64,000 bases of DNA from Clitoria ternatea. Taxonomy: Eukaryota > Streptophyta > Magnoliopsida > Fabales > Fabaceae. Shown one piece after another: positions 36,523 through 49,954 of the stretch; the stretch's first letter is position 1; each line of letters begins with the position of its first letter. A program made the position numbers and the translations under genes. The notes under the pieces are model-generated. The model was not told the origin of the DNA and ran no database searches. It saw only the letters and a program-made list of their open reading frames with translations. Location of the stretch: NCBI GenBank assembly GCA_037962975.1, contig CM075670.1, forward strand, positions 152,090,501-152,154,500. The letters are read 5' to 3'.

Positions 36523-37173
36523 GTCAATAACCATATGAATTTAATATTTTTACCAATAATTTTTTTGAAGAACACCAAAGATTGAAGAATTTATACAAGA
36601 AAAACATTTCGGGTCATTTTCACATTCACACCATGACACAACACAAGGCATACCAAAACCAGTTCCTAAGGGCCAAGGACACTACCAATAACTTGCATAT
36701 ATACCTAGGTAGAGTTTGAAACAGACTTGGGATCCTGGTCCCATCTTACCAATATATAAAGGTTGACAAATAGAATTAATAACAAACTAACAGAATCATA
36801 GACCCAGACTTACTAGGCCTAAACTTAACACTAACAGACCCAGACTTAGACTTACCAGACCCAAACTTAACACTAACAGACTCAGGCTCAGACTTACCGG
36901 ACCTAGACTTTGTATATCAAGTAGGTTTCATAATAGCAATGATATCACTAAAATCTTATGCTTTAAGCTATGATACACTCTCTGTCCGTGAAGATGCAAT
37001 TTGTATAATCCATAACAGCCATAATATATGCTAAAGGTTGTTCAATTTCATAAGTTTCACTAGAAAGCATTATGCACAAGGCATAAGCCCACACCATATA
37101 TGGTGACTTTTTTCAACATATAATGAATAAGCATAGTGTGCGCACACACACACGCATGCATACATACACACAC
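36523..37173. other. Unassigned AT-rich DNA with a small tandem repeat
   Basis: No gene or recognisable element end. An imperfect repeat of AACTTAACACTAACAGACCC-like units occupies 36790-36905. A (CA)n patch (37139-37173) abuts the copia LTR. Confidence 0.4.
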
Positions 37174-37978
37174 TGTTACCTAAGTGGCCTCTAATAAACT
37201 CAAGGGGGGTGAATTGAGTTGTTGAAACTTATCGCTAATGATTATCTCTTATTAAAACTTATCAAATAATAATCAATGGTTCAAAGCGGAAGTGAATAAA
37301 TAAGCAGAGGTAAGGGATAAGAGAATGCAAACTTGGTTTTTATATTGGTTCAGCCAACCACTTGCCCGCATCCAGTTTCTTAAAAAACCCTTGAGAGTTC
37401 CACTATAATTATCACAAGTTACAGCAGAGCACTTCCACACTTTTGGGATACCTCACCCTTATGTGGAGCCTCCAACCTTACAAAGGATGCCTCACCTTCG
37501 ACTTACACTGCTAGGGATGCCTCACCCTAGACTTAACCCTTTAGGATACCTCACCCAAGTTATAGAACCAGTGTGGGATGCCTCACCCACAAAGATAAAC
37601 TTTAATAAAGAAAGTATGCAACTTGAAATTCTCTCTTGAAGAGTAGACAATACAACTTAAAACTCTTCTCAAGTAATAGAATAGCCTTAGATCATCATAA
37701 AGTGTTTCTCAATTTGGATTATAAAAAAAGATTAAATGTTTTTCCAATAATCCATGATTAGTATGATTGACTTTCACTCAATTTATAGGAGATGAAAAAA
37801 TGCATTTGATTGATGAACGGATGCCTTTTGATGTTAGAATGATTCCTTTTCAAATGGATGTGTTCATTCAAAATTTTGGATGAAAGAACATGACTTTCCA
37901 TGTAAGAAACCATGAAGAGATGCATCTTTTCATTCATTTTGATGTTATGGTAATCGATTACACAAAAGTGGTAATCAT
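37174..37978 (-). repeat. Copia (SIRE-like) LTR fragment, inverted copy
   Basis: Starts TGTTACC and reads as the reverse complement of the LTR at 47742-51146. Shared blocks: GGCCTCTAATAAACTCAAG with GGGGGTGAATTGAGTTG, the repeated GGATGCCTCACC block, and the word GTAATCGATTAC at 37949-37976. It ends abruptly at 37978, where chromovirus leader sequence begins. Confidence 0.72.
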
Positions 37979-38138
37979 ATAATCATCACCATCATTCATA
38001 AATAACCAAACAATCCAAAATTCATCCATAGAATTTTAAACTCATGCTCTGAAAATTATCACAATATGAAATAGTGAGCAATTCATGCTCCAACAATGTT
38101 TAACTATAGTAATAATACCTCAACATTGAGCAACTAGT
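37979..38138 (-). other. Leader fragment downstream of the C-element primer site
   Basis: On the minus strand it holds GAGCA...TGCTC inverted repeats like those after the primer site of the LARD-like element. It is cut off by the copia LTR at 37978. Confidence 0.55.
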
Positions 38139-38150
38139 GCTCTGATACCA
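38139..38150 (-). promoter_or_regulatory. Primer-binding site for initiator Met-tRNA (C element)
   Basis: GCTCTGATACCA on the plus strand, i.e. TGGTATCAGAGC on the minus strand, seven bases from the LTR end. Confidence 0.85.
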
Positions 38151-38157
38151 CCAATTA

Positions 38158-41100
38158 TGGCACCCCTCAGTCTTATATAAACAAATGTAATAGATATGAC
38201 ATAATAATTATGAGGATAAATTTTTCACATTTTAGAGTTCATCACCTTTCCTAAGAGACACCACGAATTAAAAGAAAATCATTTAACATCGCGCCCCAAT
38301 CATTGATTAGTCACACTTCCCATATATGAAGATATGAAAAGTGATATAAGAAGTTCATTTTTAGTCCTAGAAACAGTGGAACATGTGATAAATATCACCT
38401 ATTAGTCCCAAATTGAAAATCATAAAAGTTAGGCCCAAACCCTTCCTGAATTAAGTTTTTTCACTATAGTAGGTTTGGTATTTTACGTCTAATAAGAGCT
38501 AGGAAACTCTAATTAAGGTGAAAATAATTCTTACACCTCCCTAACACATTTATCTACAATTGCTATGCAGAGGTTGAAGGCCAATTATGCCCCAAAGATA
38601 CCTCAAATCATGAAAGGCTAAAACTGTTATGCATCAGAATTTTTGCATGAACACCATGTAGTATTTTGGGCATATCAAGAGCTACAAACCTTTAAAAAGG
38701 GTAATTCTAGTGGGAAATTTTTCATAACATAATTATCTACAACTTTTATGAAGAACCCAAGAGCTAATTTGGCCTAGAACAGCTCCTAGTTCAAAAATAG
38801 TGCCTTAATCGATTAGTAGGAAGGCATAATCGATTTAACACCAAACAAAAAGTTGTTAATCGATTAAGTGCTCAGCTTAATAGACTGAATTGGTCAAAAA
38901 TTGATCCTGGAGCTGGCAGAAAGTCTTTAATCAATTTAAGGGACCTCCCTAATCTATTAATTATGCATAATGGTAAAAAAATACCAAATTTTATAAGTTT
39001 CTAGCCTACCAAAATCCATCCCAATCATATCCAATCATCATCAAACCTTGTGGGGAGTTAAAACACATCAAGTAAGACTTACTAGACTCAATCTCACTCA
39101 AGGATTCATAAACATGAGGTCTATATATGGGATTATGCATAAAATGCATTTTATGAGCAATGACATACCTAAAACCATTCATACCACATCAATTATGTCT
39201 CAAACCAATGCCAACAAGTTTTTAATGTGTAATAGGGTTTGTACACCCTAGTCCCATGTCCTAGAACATCTTGGATCAAAATATGACCCACCCACTTCTT
39301 TAATATGCATATAAATCCACTATTTCATTCAACCACACATCTCATATATAATCTTCAATCATTATAATTAATTTCATCAAGCATGAATCCAAATATCATT
39401 TATTACATATAGTATGGTTCAAAATCACCAAGTCTAAGGTCATATACAAAAATTAGTCTTTATAACACTTAGGGTCTAATTTTCACACATGACCTTTAAG
39501 GAACCAATAACTATCATTATCCAATCATCATATACAAAACATATATATCATGTTCACAAAAGGATTATCGGCCAAGGCACAAAGGCTTCCTTCCAATATT
39601 TACCTCCTTCAAGCTCAACCTCTAAAAGAGTAGAACTTCTAACATACCTACATCAACCTTTAAAAATGGCAACTAGGAGGTAAGTAACATATACCAAATG
39701 AATCAATATCATACATTATGATAATACATATATACATGGGTGCAACACATGCTCCTCAATAAAGCCATATGATTCAGCCACACACAAGTTATTTTACAAT
39801 CATAGCACATGCACTAATCATTATATTTATATTACATATCATTTCATTGGCAATCTTGCCAATCATAACCATTCATTCAAGGTTAGTACTATAAATCTTT
39901 CCATTCACTTATTAATCATTCATTACCACCACGGGCTACCAATCTCAGCATATCTCCTGCTATATGCAAAATGCTCTTATAGCTAATGCATATGCACAAA
40001 GAAATCAATATCAAATCGTGGATCCGACTGTAGGAACAATATCATATAACATGTGGGTCAAGCATAGGTATGCTACTATGCCCCTACTACAGTAGTATAT
40101 GTGTACACTTATCTCATTATTTGCATGCATAATACCATATTTTACTGGTACCAAACTGTTGTCGCCCATATGTAGCACTAGTCACCCTGTGACTTGCAGA
40201 TCAACAACATGGCCTCACTTGCCAAAACTACTACGGACCTCTCTTGAACACACATCAAGAGAGTCGTGCCCTATAGGGACACCAAGGTCACTTGCTCATC
40301 ACAGAGCCGCCCACTCACTGGGCCTGCCACATAGGGTGCCTCTTCACCAAACTATGGACAGCTTTGTGATTCCACTGAATCACTAGGGAAACAACAATAA
40401 TTTTGCTCGTGCATAGGGCTGCCCTCCCACTGGACCCGCCTGTTGGAACCCCTAACATCCCAAAATAGACAGTGTATGATATGCCATAGATGTAAATACA
40501 GATCAGTGCATTCTCACTCTGTGCATCCTAAAATGTCCCTCCACAATCATCAACTCACCATCATCACTTAGTGGATTTCAATATTACCATCATTCTCAAT
40601 CACTACCAATTATCATTGGATTTTGTTCACACATTTAGTTAGTGGAAAACAATATCCACACATATTTTCATCAATTTCATATCATGGGATGTTCTCACAC
40701 ATTCATATTTTATTCAATCATAACTAGGGCATCAAACTCAAACAAGTCATAGCCACACATCAAATTGACATCAAGATCATCATCCCAAATATCATTTACC
40801 ACATAACATAAATCATTCCAAATGCAATTCAAATCACATAACTTATCAAACCATTCATCCAAATCAAGTCATGGAAACACATCCATACATATACATCAAT
40901 AATGGATGAAATCATGCATTTAGAAAATGTTACCCCCTCCTACCTCAAGAGAAGTAGAAATCACCATGGTCCAAAGGTCTCGTTTTGTCAATGGGGTCGT
41001 TTCCTACATCACACAATGTACCATACAATTATTTTCATTTAAACCACCAAGATTTTAAATGTTCTTAATTAACTACTTTGTGTTTATGCTATTATCAACC

Positions 41101-42186
41101 TTAAACCATTCTTATTACATTTAATCCACCACAACCACCATGGGTTTGGTGCCAATAGTCATTTATTACCCATTCAAGGCAACACCTATTTATGGTTCTT
41201 CACATTGATGGTAATCTACCATCAATATCACCATCTCTCATTATTAATATCACTATTCCAACATTAATATCAACACTTCCACTCTAAATATCACACATTC
41301 ACACTTAAAATTAACTCTCCCAACAATATTATATGTTTTCCTCAAATCTTAGGGTTAGGGTTTCACTCAAAACCCAATAACCAACATTAATACTCATCAT
41401 CTTCCACTATATTAAATGTCATTTTTTGTGTACCTCTATACACCCACGCAAAACCACATATTTATCATACCTCACCTTAGGGCTTTACATAATAATGGCT
41501 CCCATTCTATAACCCATACATATGACACTTTCTCCAAGCATAATAACTCTTTAATCTAGGGCTTTAGCTTAAGGAAATGGTGAGGAAACTTACCTCAAGC
41601 CAAGAATGAGTGAACCCCAATAAGAGAGAGGGGGGGAGACAAAAATGAAGAGGGAAAATGGGGAGCTTCCAACCACCACAATTTCCTTCTTGCTTACAAG
41701 AGATAAAAACAAAAATAGGGTTAAAGAAATGGGCACATACAAGCCTTGATGGGTTTCGAGAAGAAGAAGAAAATGAGGAAAGGAGAAAGAAGAGAGTTTA
41801 CCTTAAGGAGAAGAGAGTAAACGTGAATATGGGAAAGAGAAAATAGATTTTTGAGTTATAAATTAGTCCCTCATTAAATTTTCTCTATTTTATAACAAAC
41901 AGGATCACCATACAAGATCAATACTTATCCAAAAATTATTCTAAAAATATGTTCAGATTCACATTAATATTCTTAACAGTCCTGACCAATGGTACCTAAA
42001 TCGAAAATACTTGGTCCGACACCCATATTTTAATCGGGTATTAAATTCAGCTCTTTTAACCACAATAAATTATGAGTGGTCATATTAAATCCTGATTTAA
42101 TTAGTTCTAATTTTTAGTACATTATTCAATTCATATTTAATTATTTCACTCAATTAAGTATTTATTTAAATTTTTGGGATGTTACA
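38158..42186 (-). repeat. Chromovirus LTR group C (4029 bp)
   Basis: Plus-strand ends TGGCACCCC...GGGATGTTACA. It has internal sequence on both sides: a Met primer site on the left and a polypurine tract plus integrase on the right. It therefore served as the shared LTR of a tandem arrangement or arose by recombination. It matches group A in blocks (TGCCCCTACTACAGTAGTA at 40077-40096, CTCCTACCTCAAGAGAAG near 40947) and LTR D near its 3' end. Confidence 0.8.
38806..38960. repeat. Palindromic-word cassette TTAATCGATTAA in LTR C
   Basis: Words TTAATCGATTAG, ATAATCGATTTA, TTAATCGATTAA, TTAATCAATTTAA and CTAATCTATTAA, 650-800 bp from the LTR 3' end. Confidence 0.8.
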
Positions 42187-42239
42187 ATCAACTCCACCTA
42201 AAAAAAAATTTCATCCCCAAAATTTACCAACCTGATTCA

Positions 42240-42997
42240 AATATCTCAGGATGTTGTTACCGCATATTGTCCTCACGCTCCCATGTGGTCGTAACCACAT
42301 CTCCATGCTTCCAACATACTTTCACCAAGGGAATCAATTTGCTCCGCAACTTCTTGATAGAACGCTCAACAATAGTAGTAGACACCGGAGGAATAGATAA
42401 ATTCTCCCTGATCTCAACATCATCAAGGGCAACCATATGCGTAGAATCATGCACATACTTCCGTAATTGTGACACATGGAACACATTATGCAAATTCGAT
42501 AATTATGGAGGAAGGGCAATCCTGTATGCCCCCTCGCCAATCCTTTCAAGGATTTCAAACGATCCAATAAACTTCAGACTTAACTTTCGGCTTTTCAAAG
42601 CACTTCCAATGCCTTTATCTCTTGACACCTTCAAGAACACATGATCGCCAACTTATCATAATAACTCTTTTGATGATCTTGGGTAATTTTCATCTTCTCT
42701 TGTATCATTTTAATTTGTTCATTCATTTCCGTAATCAATTTCGGCCCTAAAACCAAATTTTCTCTAGTTCCGAGCCAACACAAGGGAGTTCTACATTTTT
42801 TATCATACAAGGCTTCATATGGAGCCATACCAATAGTACTATGATAACTATTGTTATAAGTGAATTCAACCAATGGCAAGAATCTCTCCCAACAACCTCT
42901 ATGATCTAACACACATGTGCGCAACAAATCTTCAAGACTTTGAATGGTTCTCTCGGATTATCCATTCGTTTACAGATGATAGGCAAATTCATATTTA
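42240..42997 (-). pseudogene. pol: Tekay integrase C-terminus with chromodomain-like end
   Basis: AYHL*TNG*SERTIQSLEDLLRTC opens the fragment (stops where Pro-Gln and Gln are expected), then FTYNNSYHSTIGMAPYEALY and KCRTPLCW from the integrase core. FHVSQLRKYV and LPLVKV-like LIPLVKVCW with TTTWERED near the end form the chromodomain-type tail that can steer integration to marked chromatin. A frameshift lies near 42500 and stops occur at 42625-42600. Confidence 0.85.
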
Positions 42998-42999
42998 GC

Positions 43000-43489
43000 A
43001 TATTTATTACCTTCAGTACTCTAAAGAGAACAGATAGTAGAAATCATACAACTCATCAAATTTAGTTGTGTATTTAGTCACAGATATTCTTCCTTGTTGA
43101 AGATTTAAGAATTCTATCTCCTTTCTGATTTTATAATTTTCAAGAAAGTATTTTGCCAAAAATCTCTTCTTAAAATTACCCCACTACAAAGCTTCACTAG
43201 TAGCTATCATCTGAGTTTTAGTGCAAGTCCACCAAACCCTAGCTTCATCATGCAATTAATAAGTAGAGAATATCACTTTCTACTCCTTTAAGCATTCAAA
43301 ATAATCAAACATTTACTCCATCTCTCTGAGCCAGATATAAGCTCCATCATGATCATGTCTACCCTTATACATAGGTGGGTTACGCTTTAGAAATTTATCC
43401 AGGGTCGGGCCAGATTCAGCCTTTCCCATCATTCGAGAAAACTTCTCAAAGAAATCATCCTCTGGGATAGAATTAGAACTGCCAGACAT
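43000..43489 (-). pseudogene. gag: Tekay gag N-terminal half
   Basis: Starts MSGSSNSIPEDDFFEKF at 43489. FLKRNPPMYKGRHDHDGAY is the conserved start of the capsid domain; EARVWWTCTK and FKKRFLAKYF follow, then KEIEFLNLQQGRISVTKYTTKF. Two or three internal stops. The zinc knuckle is lost because the sequence switches to integrase at about 43000. Confidence 0.83.
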
Positions 43490-43729
43490 TCTACAACAAT
43501 TTAATCCATTGTTAATACTTAAACAAATTTAATAAAATTCAAAATATATCTCAATACAAGGAATTGCAGCCGATGGAGAACTAGTGAGCATAATGCCAGA
43601 ATTCCTGTACCATTTATTTTCACACATGTGCATATTCATATATACTAGCATAATAAACAATTTTACTAATACAATTTCACTACTCATTATCCTATTTCAC
43701 CCATAGGATCTACAGTCCTGAATAGACCT

Positions 43730-43741
43730 GCTCTGATACCA
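43730..43741 (-). promoter_or_regulatory. Primer-binding site for initiator Met-tRNA (B element)
   Basis: GCTCTGATACCA on the plus strand, two bases from the LTR end at 43744. Confidence 0.87.
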
Positions 43742-43743
43742 AT

Positions 43744-46273
43744 TGTAAAATCCCTTATTTTTTATCTTTAGTTTTAAGCATTTAAATGAAAATCTCGATA
43801 ATTTTTTTGTAAAATAATTAATTAATAATTCATCCATCCTCAATTTAATCATTTATTCCTAAAAACCTGAAAATCCCTTCCGTATAGCATCTCTAACATT
43901 AAAATTCCATTCACTAACCATAAAAATTCCTTTTTACAAAATAGGGGGACGCTACGTGTAAGGTCAGAATTTCACACTTGATGTTACGCGTGGAACTGGC
44001 GCTACACGTGAGCATGACAGTAGTAGCAATGTTGCTGTCATGGGTTTTTAAGCAATTTGTCCAACTTCCTAAGGTCCTATACTACCCAATTCATCTTTAA
44101 ACCTCATGACACTTCACGGGTACTATATGACCCTCATTCTGGAGCTGTTGGCATAGTCTGTTTCCTAAAATTCCAGTCCAATAAGGAGTTATGCATAAAA
44201 ATGCATTGAGGCTCATTTATGGCTATAACACCTCCTCAAATCACCTTAATACCATTTATATCACCAAATGAATATGTAAACAAATTCTAAATGTCCATGA
44301 TGATCTTTTGAACAATTCCGGGGATACTGAGTCCCAGCGGATTTCAATTTCACCTATCCAGTTATTTAATTTCACCCTTAATTTCACTAAACAACCATTT
44401 CAACTTCTTAATTTCATTTCTAAAATCATTCATCTCATACCTTTCACATAATCACACAACATTCAAACAATATATTTTTTGCCAATAATGCATGATATTA
44501 AATACTATTTGGCTTTGTGCCATAATTATATTTATATAAATAGTTCCTGCTCATAATGCATGTATACTATCTAGTGGCTCAATGTCATATCACATTCATC
44601 ACACAATCACACCTGGATATATCATATATATATATATATATATATAAACACTAATGGCTCAGTGCCATTAGCTGTCCAACTCAGTCCACACATTACAATC
44701 ACGCACATAATACCACCACACATATACATTATAGATACATATATATCTACTAGTAAACACATACCACACCATCATTATATACATTACATAATTACAAATA
44801 TCTTGGCATTGTTCTGCTGCTCATTTCGCACTAGTCTCGTGGCATCCACAATGTCCCTCTCCTCATTCACTGTAACATAAATGTAAGGGTGAGTATTTAG
44901 CATTACAATTTAATACAAATAATTGAAACAAAAACAATGTCATCTGGAGGATCTCCCATACCTCTCTCATAAGACAATCCATTATTTCGTTCTTACTACA
45001 TCATTACATTCTCATGATTTTTCATACATCATAAATCAATTATGATATCATAAACCAAACATCATCATGAATTGAATCTTAAATTCTCAATTAAATCTTA
45101 AATTCATGATTCAATCATAACTGACTCTCAGGTCACATTATATAAATGACACATAATATCTGGATACTAAAGGAACAGCTACCAGCTGGGAGTCACACAC
45201 CGACATCCTGTGAATGCTCCAGTCCACCGAGCCGCACACCAACTCCACCCAAAAGGGTTCACCGAGCCACACACTGGCTCCCCCACCTCAACCACTAGTT
45301 CATAGACCTCAGGGTAGCTCAACTGGGCCTATACATGGACCACCAGAGCCAAAAGCGAAGGGTAATACATAACGAATGGTTGTCCATACCACATAACATG
45401 CATATAACATCAATATAATCATTTCAAATTCATACAACTCTGTCCCGGTATAAAAGTCATCTCCTGGGACACAATAAGCCAAAACCAGGCTTAATATACA
45501 TCATATATCTTATAAACCTTATTTTTATCACAAATCAATACTTCTTTAATACAATCACCAATTTATTATTATAATTATCATTATTTTACTAATCATATTT
45601 ATTAATTCATCATATGATTATAAACATATCCCAAATCACATAAACTCACATAAATCATTCGCATAAAGACACAAATCATTTAACTGTATAAAAACTTGTA
45701 AAACATTAATTAAATACATAATATAATACTCCCCTTACCTCATTTTCAATGCGCTCTAACTAGCTTATAAGTAACAACGTGCCAAAACCCTAAAACCGTA
45801 AATACCACAAAGAGGGATTTAGAAATTCAACCATTAATAGAAATCTACTCTTATAGCTTTATAAGCTTACTACCACTAAAACCAACAGTTCCTTTAAGAA
45901 ACCTCGCTCCGTTAAATCTCCAATGTTTTGTTTGTAACCTACGAAAAGCAAAAATCAATTCCATCACCTAATCTTTCATTTTAGAGCCTTAAAGAACCTT
46001 TTAATCGGTTCAAAATCTCAAATTTCAAAGTTTCCTTACATTCCAAAGAAAACTAGTAATAGAAAGAAAACTTCCACGAAAATTAAAATTGAGGGATTTC
46101 ACACATTTAACTTGAAATTTCAACTTCTAATTCACAATTAATTTCAAATCCTACTCTAAATTGGCTTGAATTAAGGCCTTAAGCTTTGAGAGATGAGAGA
46201 AAGAGAAAAGGGTTTCTGTTTCACATTTGTTGTCATTTTCATACTTCTTCAATCAAGCTATTTCCTTTAGGCA

Positions 46274-46335
<62 letters not shown>

Positions 46336-47389
46336 TCTCCAATCATGAATTACTCTACACCTAGTATAATCTCATATTTACGTAAACATCATTTAAACTT
46401 CTAACCTCTAATTAATTACTCTACTAACTCCTTGCACTTAATTGAGCAATAACAAATTCTAATTAATTATAACCTGAATACTCCCCTTACCTCGGCTCCA
46501 AGCTTTTACGAGTTGTTCTTTGTGTCGGTGACGACCCACGGTCAAATTGTTCATCGTTCCGCTTCCGCTTCCGATACCCACTTCGCTTAACGATCCTCCG
46601 ATGCCCGTTTCATCATCTACAACCGCCGAAGCACAAACCCATCACTTGTTTTCCATACCCATTGACATAAACATTATTCCTAAGCCTCAAATCATCCTAA
46701 AATTGGAAATGCGAAACACCCCGCAAGTATATGAAATTCGACCAAGAGAAGGAAAAGAGAAAAACATGCAAATTAGAAACACCCATGCTTATAAAAGCTA
46801 TTTTCAAGCTCCCATTTATAAAGAGAAAGCAAAACAGGCCCCCCACCATGCAAGCACCTCACGGCTAGAAAGAGAAGAGAAAGAGAAATGGAGGGGAAAA
46901 GCTTGAAATTGATGGTTCATATAGACACACCTTGCTTCCCCGATGCCAAAAACGTGGTTAATTTGAAGTTTCGACGTGAAATTAGACGCCAATTGGGAGC
47001 TAGAAGCTCATGACCATTGAAGGGAAATGAGGAAGAAGAAACTCATGTGCTGCTCATGGGAGAAAAAGAAAAAGGCTGAAATTTTTATGCTTTGAGGGTA
47101 AAATGGTCATTTAGCTTTTTCTTTTCCACTTTCTTTTATAACTTAAATTGAAACTTACCTTTTAACCCTTTTGATAACTTTAAATTTACCACCACTTATT
47201 TAATTTTTATTTAAATTTTAATAATCAACCAATCAAATAAATTCATTTAATTTCATAACATCTAATTATTTAAAATTGTATTTATATTCATTAATAATGA
47301 TTTCTAAAAATCTAAAATTAATTTGAAGACAATTATTAATAATTTTTTGCCAATCATAGATTTTAAAATTAATTAACCGGGATGTTACA
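43744..47389 (-). repeat. Chromovirus 5' LTR group B (copy B2, 3646 bp)
   Basis: Plus-strand ends TGTAAAATCCC...GGGATGTTACA. Matches solo LTR B1 in length and landmarks (GGATACTAAAGGA, AGCTGGG, TTCACCGAG). Contains (TA)n at 44624-44646 and (CA)n(TA)n at 46273-46331. ACGTG-containing words near the 3' end (43949-44012: GCTACGTGTAA, GTTACGCGTGG, GCTACACGTGAG) sit where B1 has CTCGC words. Confidence 0.85.
46273..46331. repeat. Compound microsatellite (CA)n(TA)n
   Basis: About 9 CA units then about 20 TA units. Confidence 0.95.
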
Positions 47390-47741
47390 ATATAACATAG
47401 CATAGATATTTATTATTATTTTACAATTATATCCTTATTAAATAGGCATATTCTTTAAGAAATGAAATATACATATAAAAAATTCTTCATTAAAATTAAA
47501 AATAGTTCTAAAAGCATAACATAAAGTATTGATAATTTTAATATTACTAACTCAATTAATTATATTTTGTTTGAGAAGAAATGAGAACAATAACACTAAA
47601 ATTTCTTTTAATCCTCATAAATTTCAAACAAGCAATTAAAAAGGGGGAAAACACAAGCATAACTATATATAGTTATACTATTATTTGTTTATGTGTTGTC
47701 ATTTTTCTTCTTAGGTTTCGTCATCATCATAAAGGGGAGAA
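47390..47741 (+). other. 3' end of a copia element interior with polypurine tract
   Basis: GGTTTCGTCATCATCATAAAGGGGAGAA at 47716-47741 resembles the 'FRHH..KGE' end of SIRE-like pol followed by the A/G-rich primer for plus-strand synthesis. Upstream sequence is too decayed to read. Confidence 0.5.
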
Positions 47742-48825
47742 TGAAAACATAAGGTTTCGATAATGACAAAAGGCATGCAAACTCTAAAAGACATCAATCA
47801 TGAAGGCCAAGATTGAAAGAAAAATGAATCAATAAAAAGGCAAGACCAACAAGTCAAAAGAATAAAGCATCAAAGTCCAAAAGGTCTTAGCACACATGTA
47901 AGGTTTTAATCAAGTATCAGTATGGCCTTAGGATTAAATTAAAACCTTGATAACATGCATTTGAAAAGCATTTTCAGAAAAATAGAAAGCATGTAATCGA
48001 TTACCAGTTTGGTGTAATCGATTACACACTTAACCGTTGGGTTGAAAGTGAATTTTAAATAAATATGGTTAAAATTTGAAATGTTGTAATCGATTATAGG
48101 AATATGGTAATCGATTACCATAATATCAGAATGCATGAAAAGTTGTATTTCTTCATGGATACTTGCATGGAAAGTCATGCTCTTTCATCCAAACTTTTGA
48201 ATGAACACATCTGTTTGAAAAGGCATCTTTCCAACATCAAAAGGTATCTTTTCATCAATCAAATGCATTTATTCAATTGCTATAAATAAGGAGAACATTA
48301 ATCATTTCATTTCATGGATTTAGGAAAACATTTTGTCATCCTTATAATCCATAACCTTAATACTCCTTAATATTCAAAGGTCATTCTTATACTTGAGTAT
48401 TACCATTAGAAAAACTTCAAGTTGTTCTATCCACTCTTTGAGAGAGAGTTTCAATATTCTTGTATTATCTTGGGTAAGGTATCCCAAGGGGATTAAGTCT
48501 AGGGTAAGGCATCCCTAGTAGTGTAAGTCAAGGGTGAGGCCCTTGCAAGGTCGGAGGCTCCACATAAGGGTGTGGTATCCCGGAGGTATGGGAGTGCTCG
48601 TTGTTGTAACTTGTGACAATTATAGTAGAAATTTCAAGGGTTGCTTGAGGACTAGATGTAGGCAGGTGTTAGCCGAACCAGTATAAAATCTCTGCTTGCA
48701 ATCTTTAACCATAAACTCTTTACATTTCAAGTATTGATATTTAATTACTTAACTCTTGCATACTAGATTCCTAAAGTTCAATTTGCTATCATAAGCTCTT
48801 AGAAGAAAATTTTTAAGTTAGAAAG
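47742..48825 (+). repeat. Copia (SIRE-like) LTR, main segment
   Basis: Follows the polypurine tract. Contains GTAATCGATTAC words (47993-48120) and the GGTAAGGTATCCC...GGTGAGGCC block. Interrupted at 48825 by solo LTR D and resumed at 51091-51146 (CTTCAACAACTCAATTCATCCC, GGCCATTTGGGTAATA). Confidence 0.72.
47993..48120. repeat. Palindromic-word cassette GTAATCGATTAC in the copia LTR
   Basis: Four copies (GTAATCGATTAC three times and GTAATCGATTAT) in 128 bp. The inverted LTR copy has the same word at 37949-37976. Confidence 0.87.
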
Positions 48826-49913
48826 TGTAACATCCTAAAAATAAGATTTATTATTAAAGCATGGTTAAAAAAGGGATTTAAAGGAAAATGAGAGATTAAT
48901 TAGAACAATTATAAAAATGACGAATACGTCCCTAACAAATGCCGTAATGACCAATGCGTCCCTAATTCATTTAAATTGATTTTTCTTCTGTTTTTCCTTA
49001 TGTTTCACGTAGGCATCAGAAAAAGGAGAAAACTTGCTTCTACTTTCTTCATTTCTTCCAATTGGCAATTGCAACTTGGTTCTTCTTCAATTTCTTCTCT
49101 AATTCATTAAATTGAAGTGGAAACCAACACTTTCTCCTTCTTTTTTCATGTGGGCAGCTTGAGATTAAAGGGGGAAGACTCCAATTTATCCAATTAAAGG
49201 TAATTTGATGAATTCTTACCATGGGTTTTGATTAAACCTTGCTTTCATCATTTATTCTTGCAATTTAATGGATTTTGGAACATTTAGAAGCAATTAGAAG
49301 CCATTAGCATAAAGGGGCAGCTTTGGGGTTTTCTAAAACCTTAGGTTTTCATGGAAAAATAAAATAAATAGCTTCTAATTGCTTGGAGCATGTATATGTA
49401 TGTATATGTATTGATGGATGTTGAAATACAAAATAAAACTTAATAATGAATGTTTGGATCCAATTGAATGAGCATGTATATGTATATTTAAGAATATGTA
49501 AATGTATGAAATGTGATGAGATTATATGATATTGTTGAGAATATTATTTTTTTATATGCCAAAGAATTGGATAAGTGGTCTGATTCAATAACTGTCATTT
49601 GACATGTATATGCTCACCCCTATTTGTGGATATATTTACAGTGGACTTAGGACGTGATGGAGATTGGTGAGAGGTTACTAAGATCGAGCTTGGAGCATTA
49701 TATATATTGTATATAATGTACATAGTAGTTTTGTAGTAGCCTTGGCTGGCTCCTATGTATACCTGTTTTGCTGTGTGTACATATATGTGTATATATAAAT
49801 GCTTAGTTGAATAGGTAACTAGCGCGTTCAGCTGGAAACTTAGATCTATTTTGAGCATATGCTTGTTGTTATGGTGGATGATGATGATGGATTATGGAGA
49901 CCCTGGTTGGTCC

Positions 49914-49954
<41 letters not shown>

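Larger units (their letters stand above)
42187..43743 (-). mobile_element. Internal region of a chromovirus deletion derivative (Tekay-type)
   Basis: On the minus strand: Met primer site (43730-43741), gag start, an abrupt switch to integrase near 43000, chromodomain-like end, then AGGTGGAGTTGAT next to the LTR as polypurine tract. Protease, RT, RNase H and most of integrase are missing. Flanking LTRs are of different groups (B on the 5' side, C on the 3' side). Confidence 0.83.

Noticed and set aside
46273..46331. Homology between (CA)n(TA)n here and (TA)n(TG)n at 35651 as a shared LTR feature
   Set aside because: They occupy different positions relative to the group B landmarks, so they arose independently.
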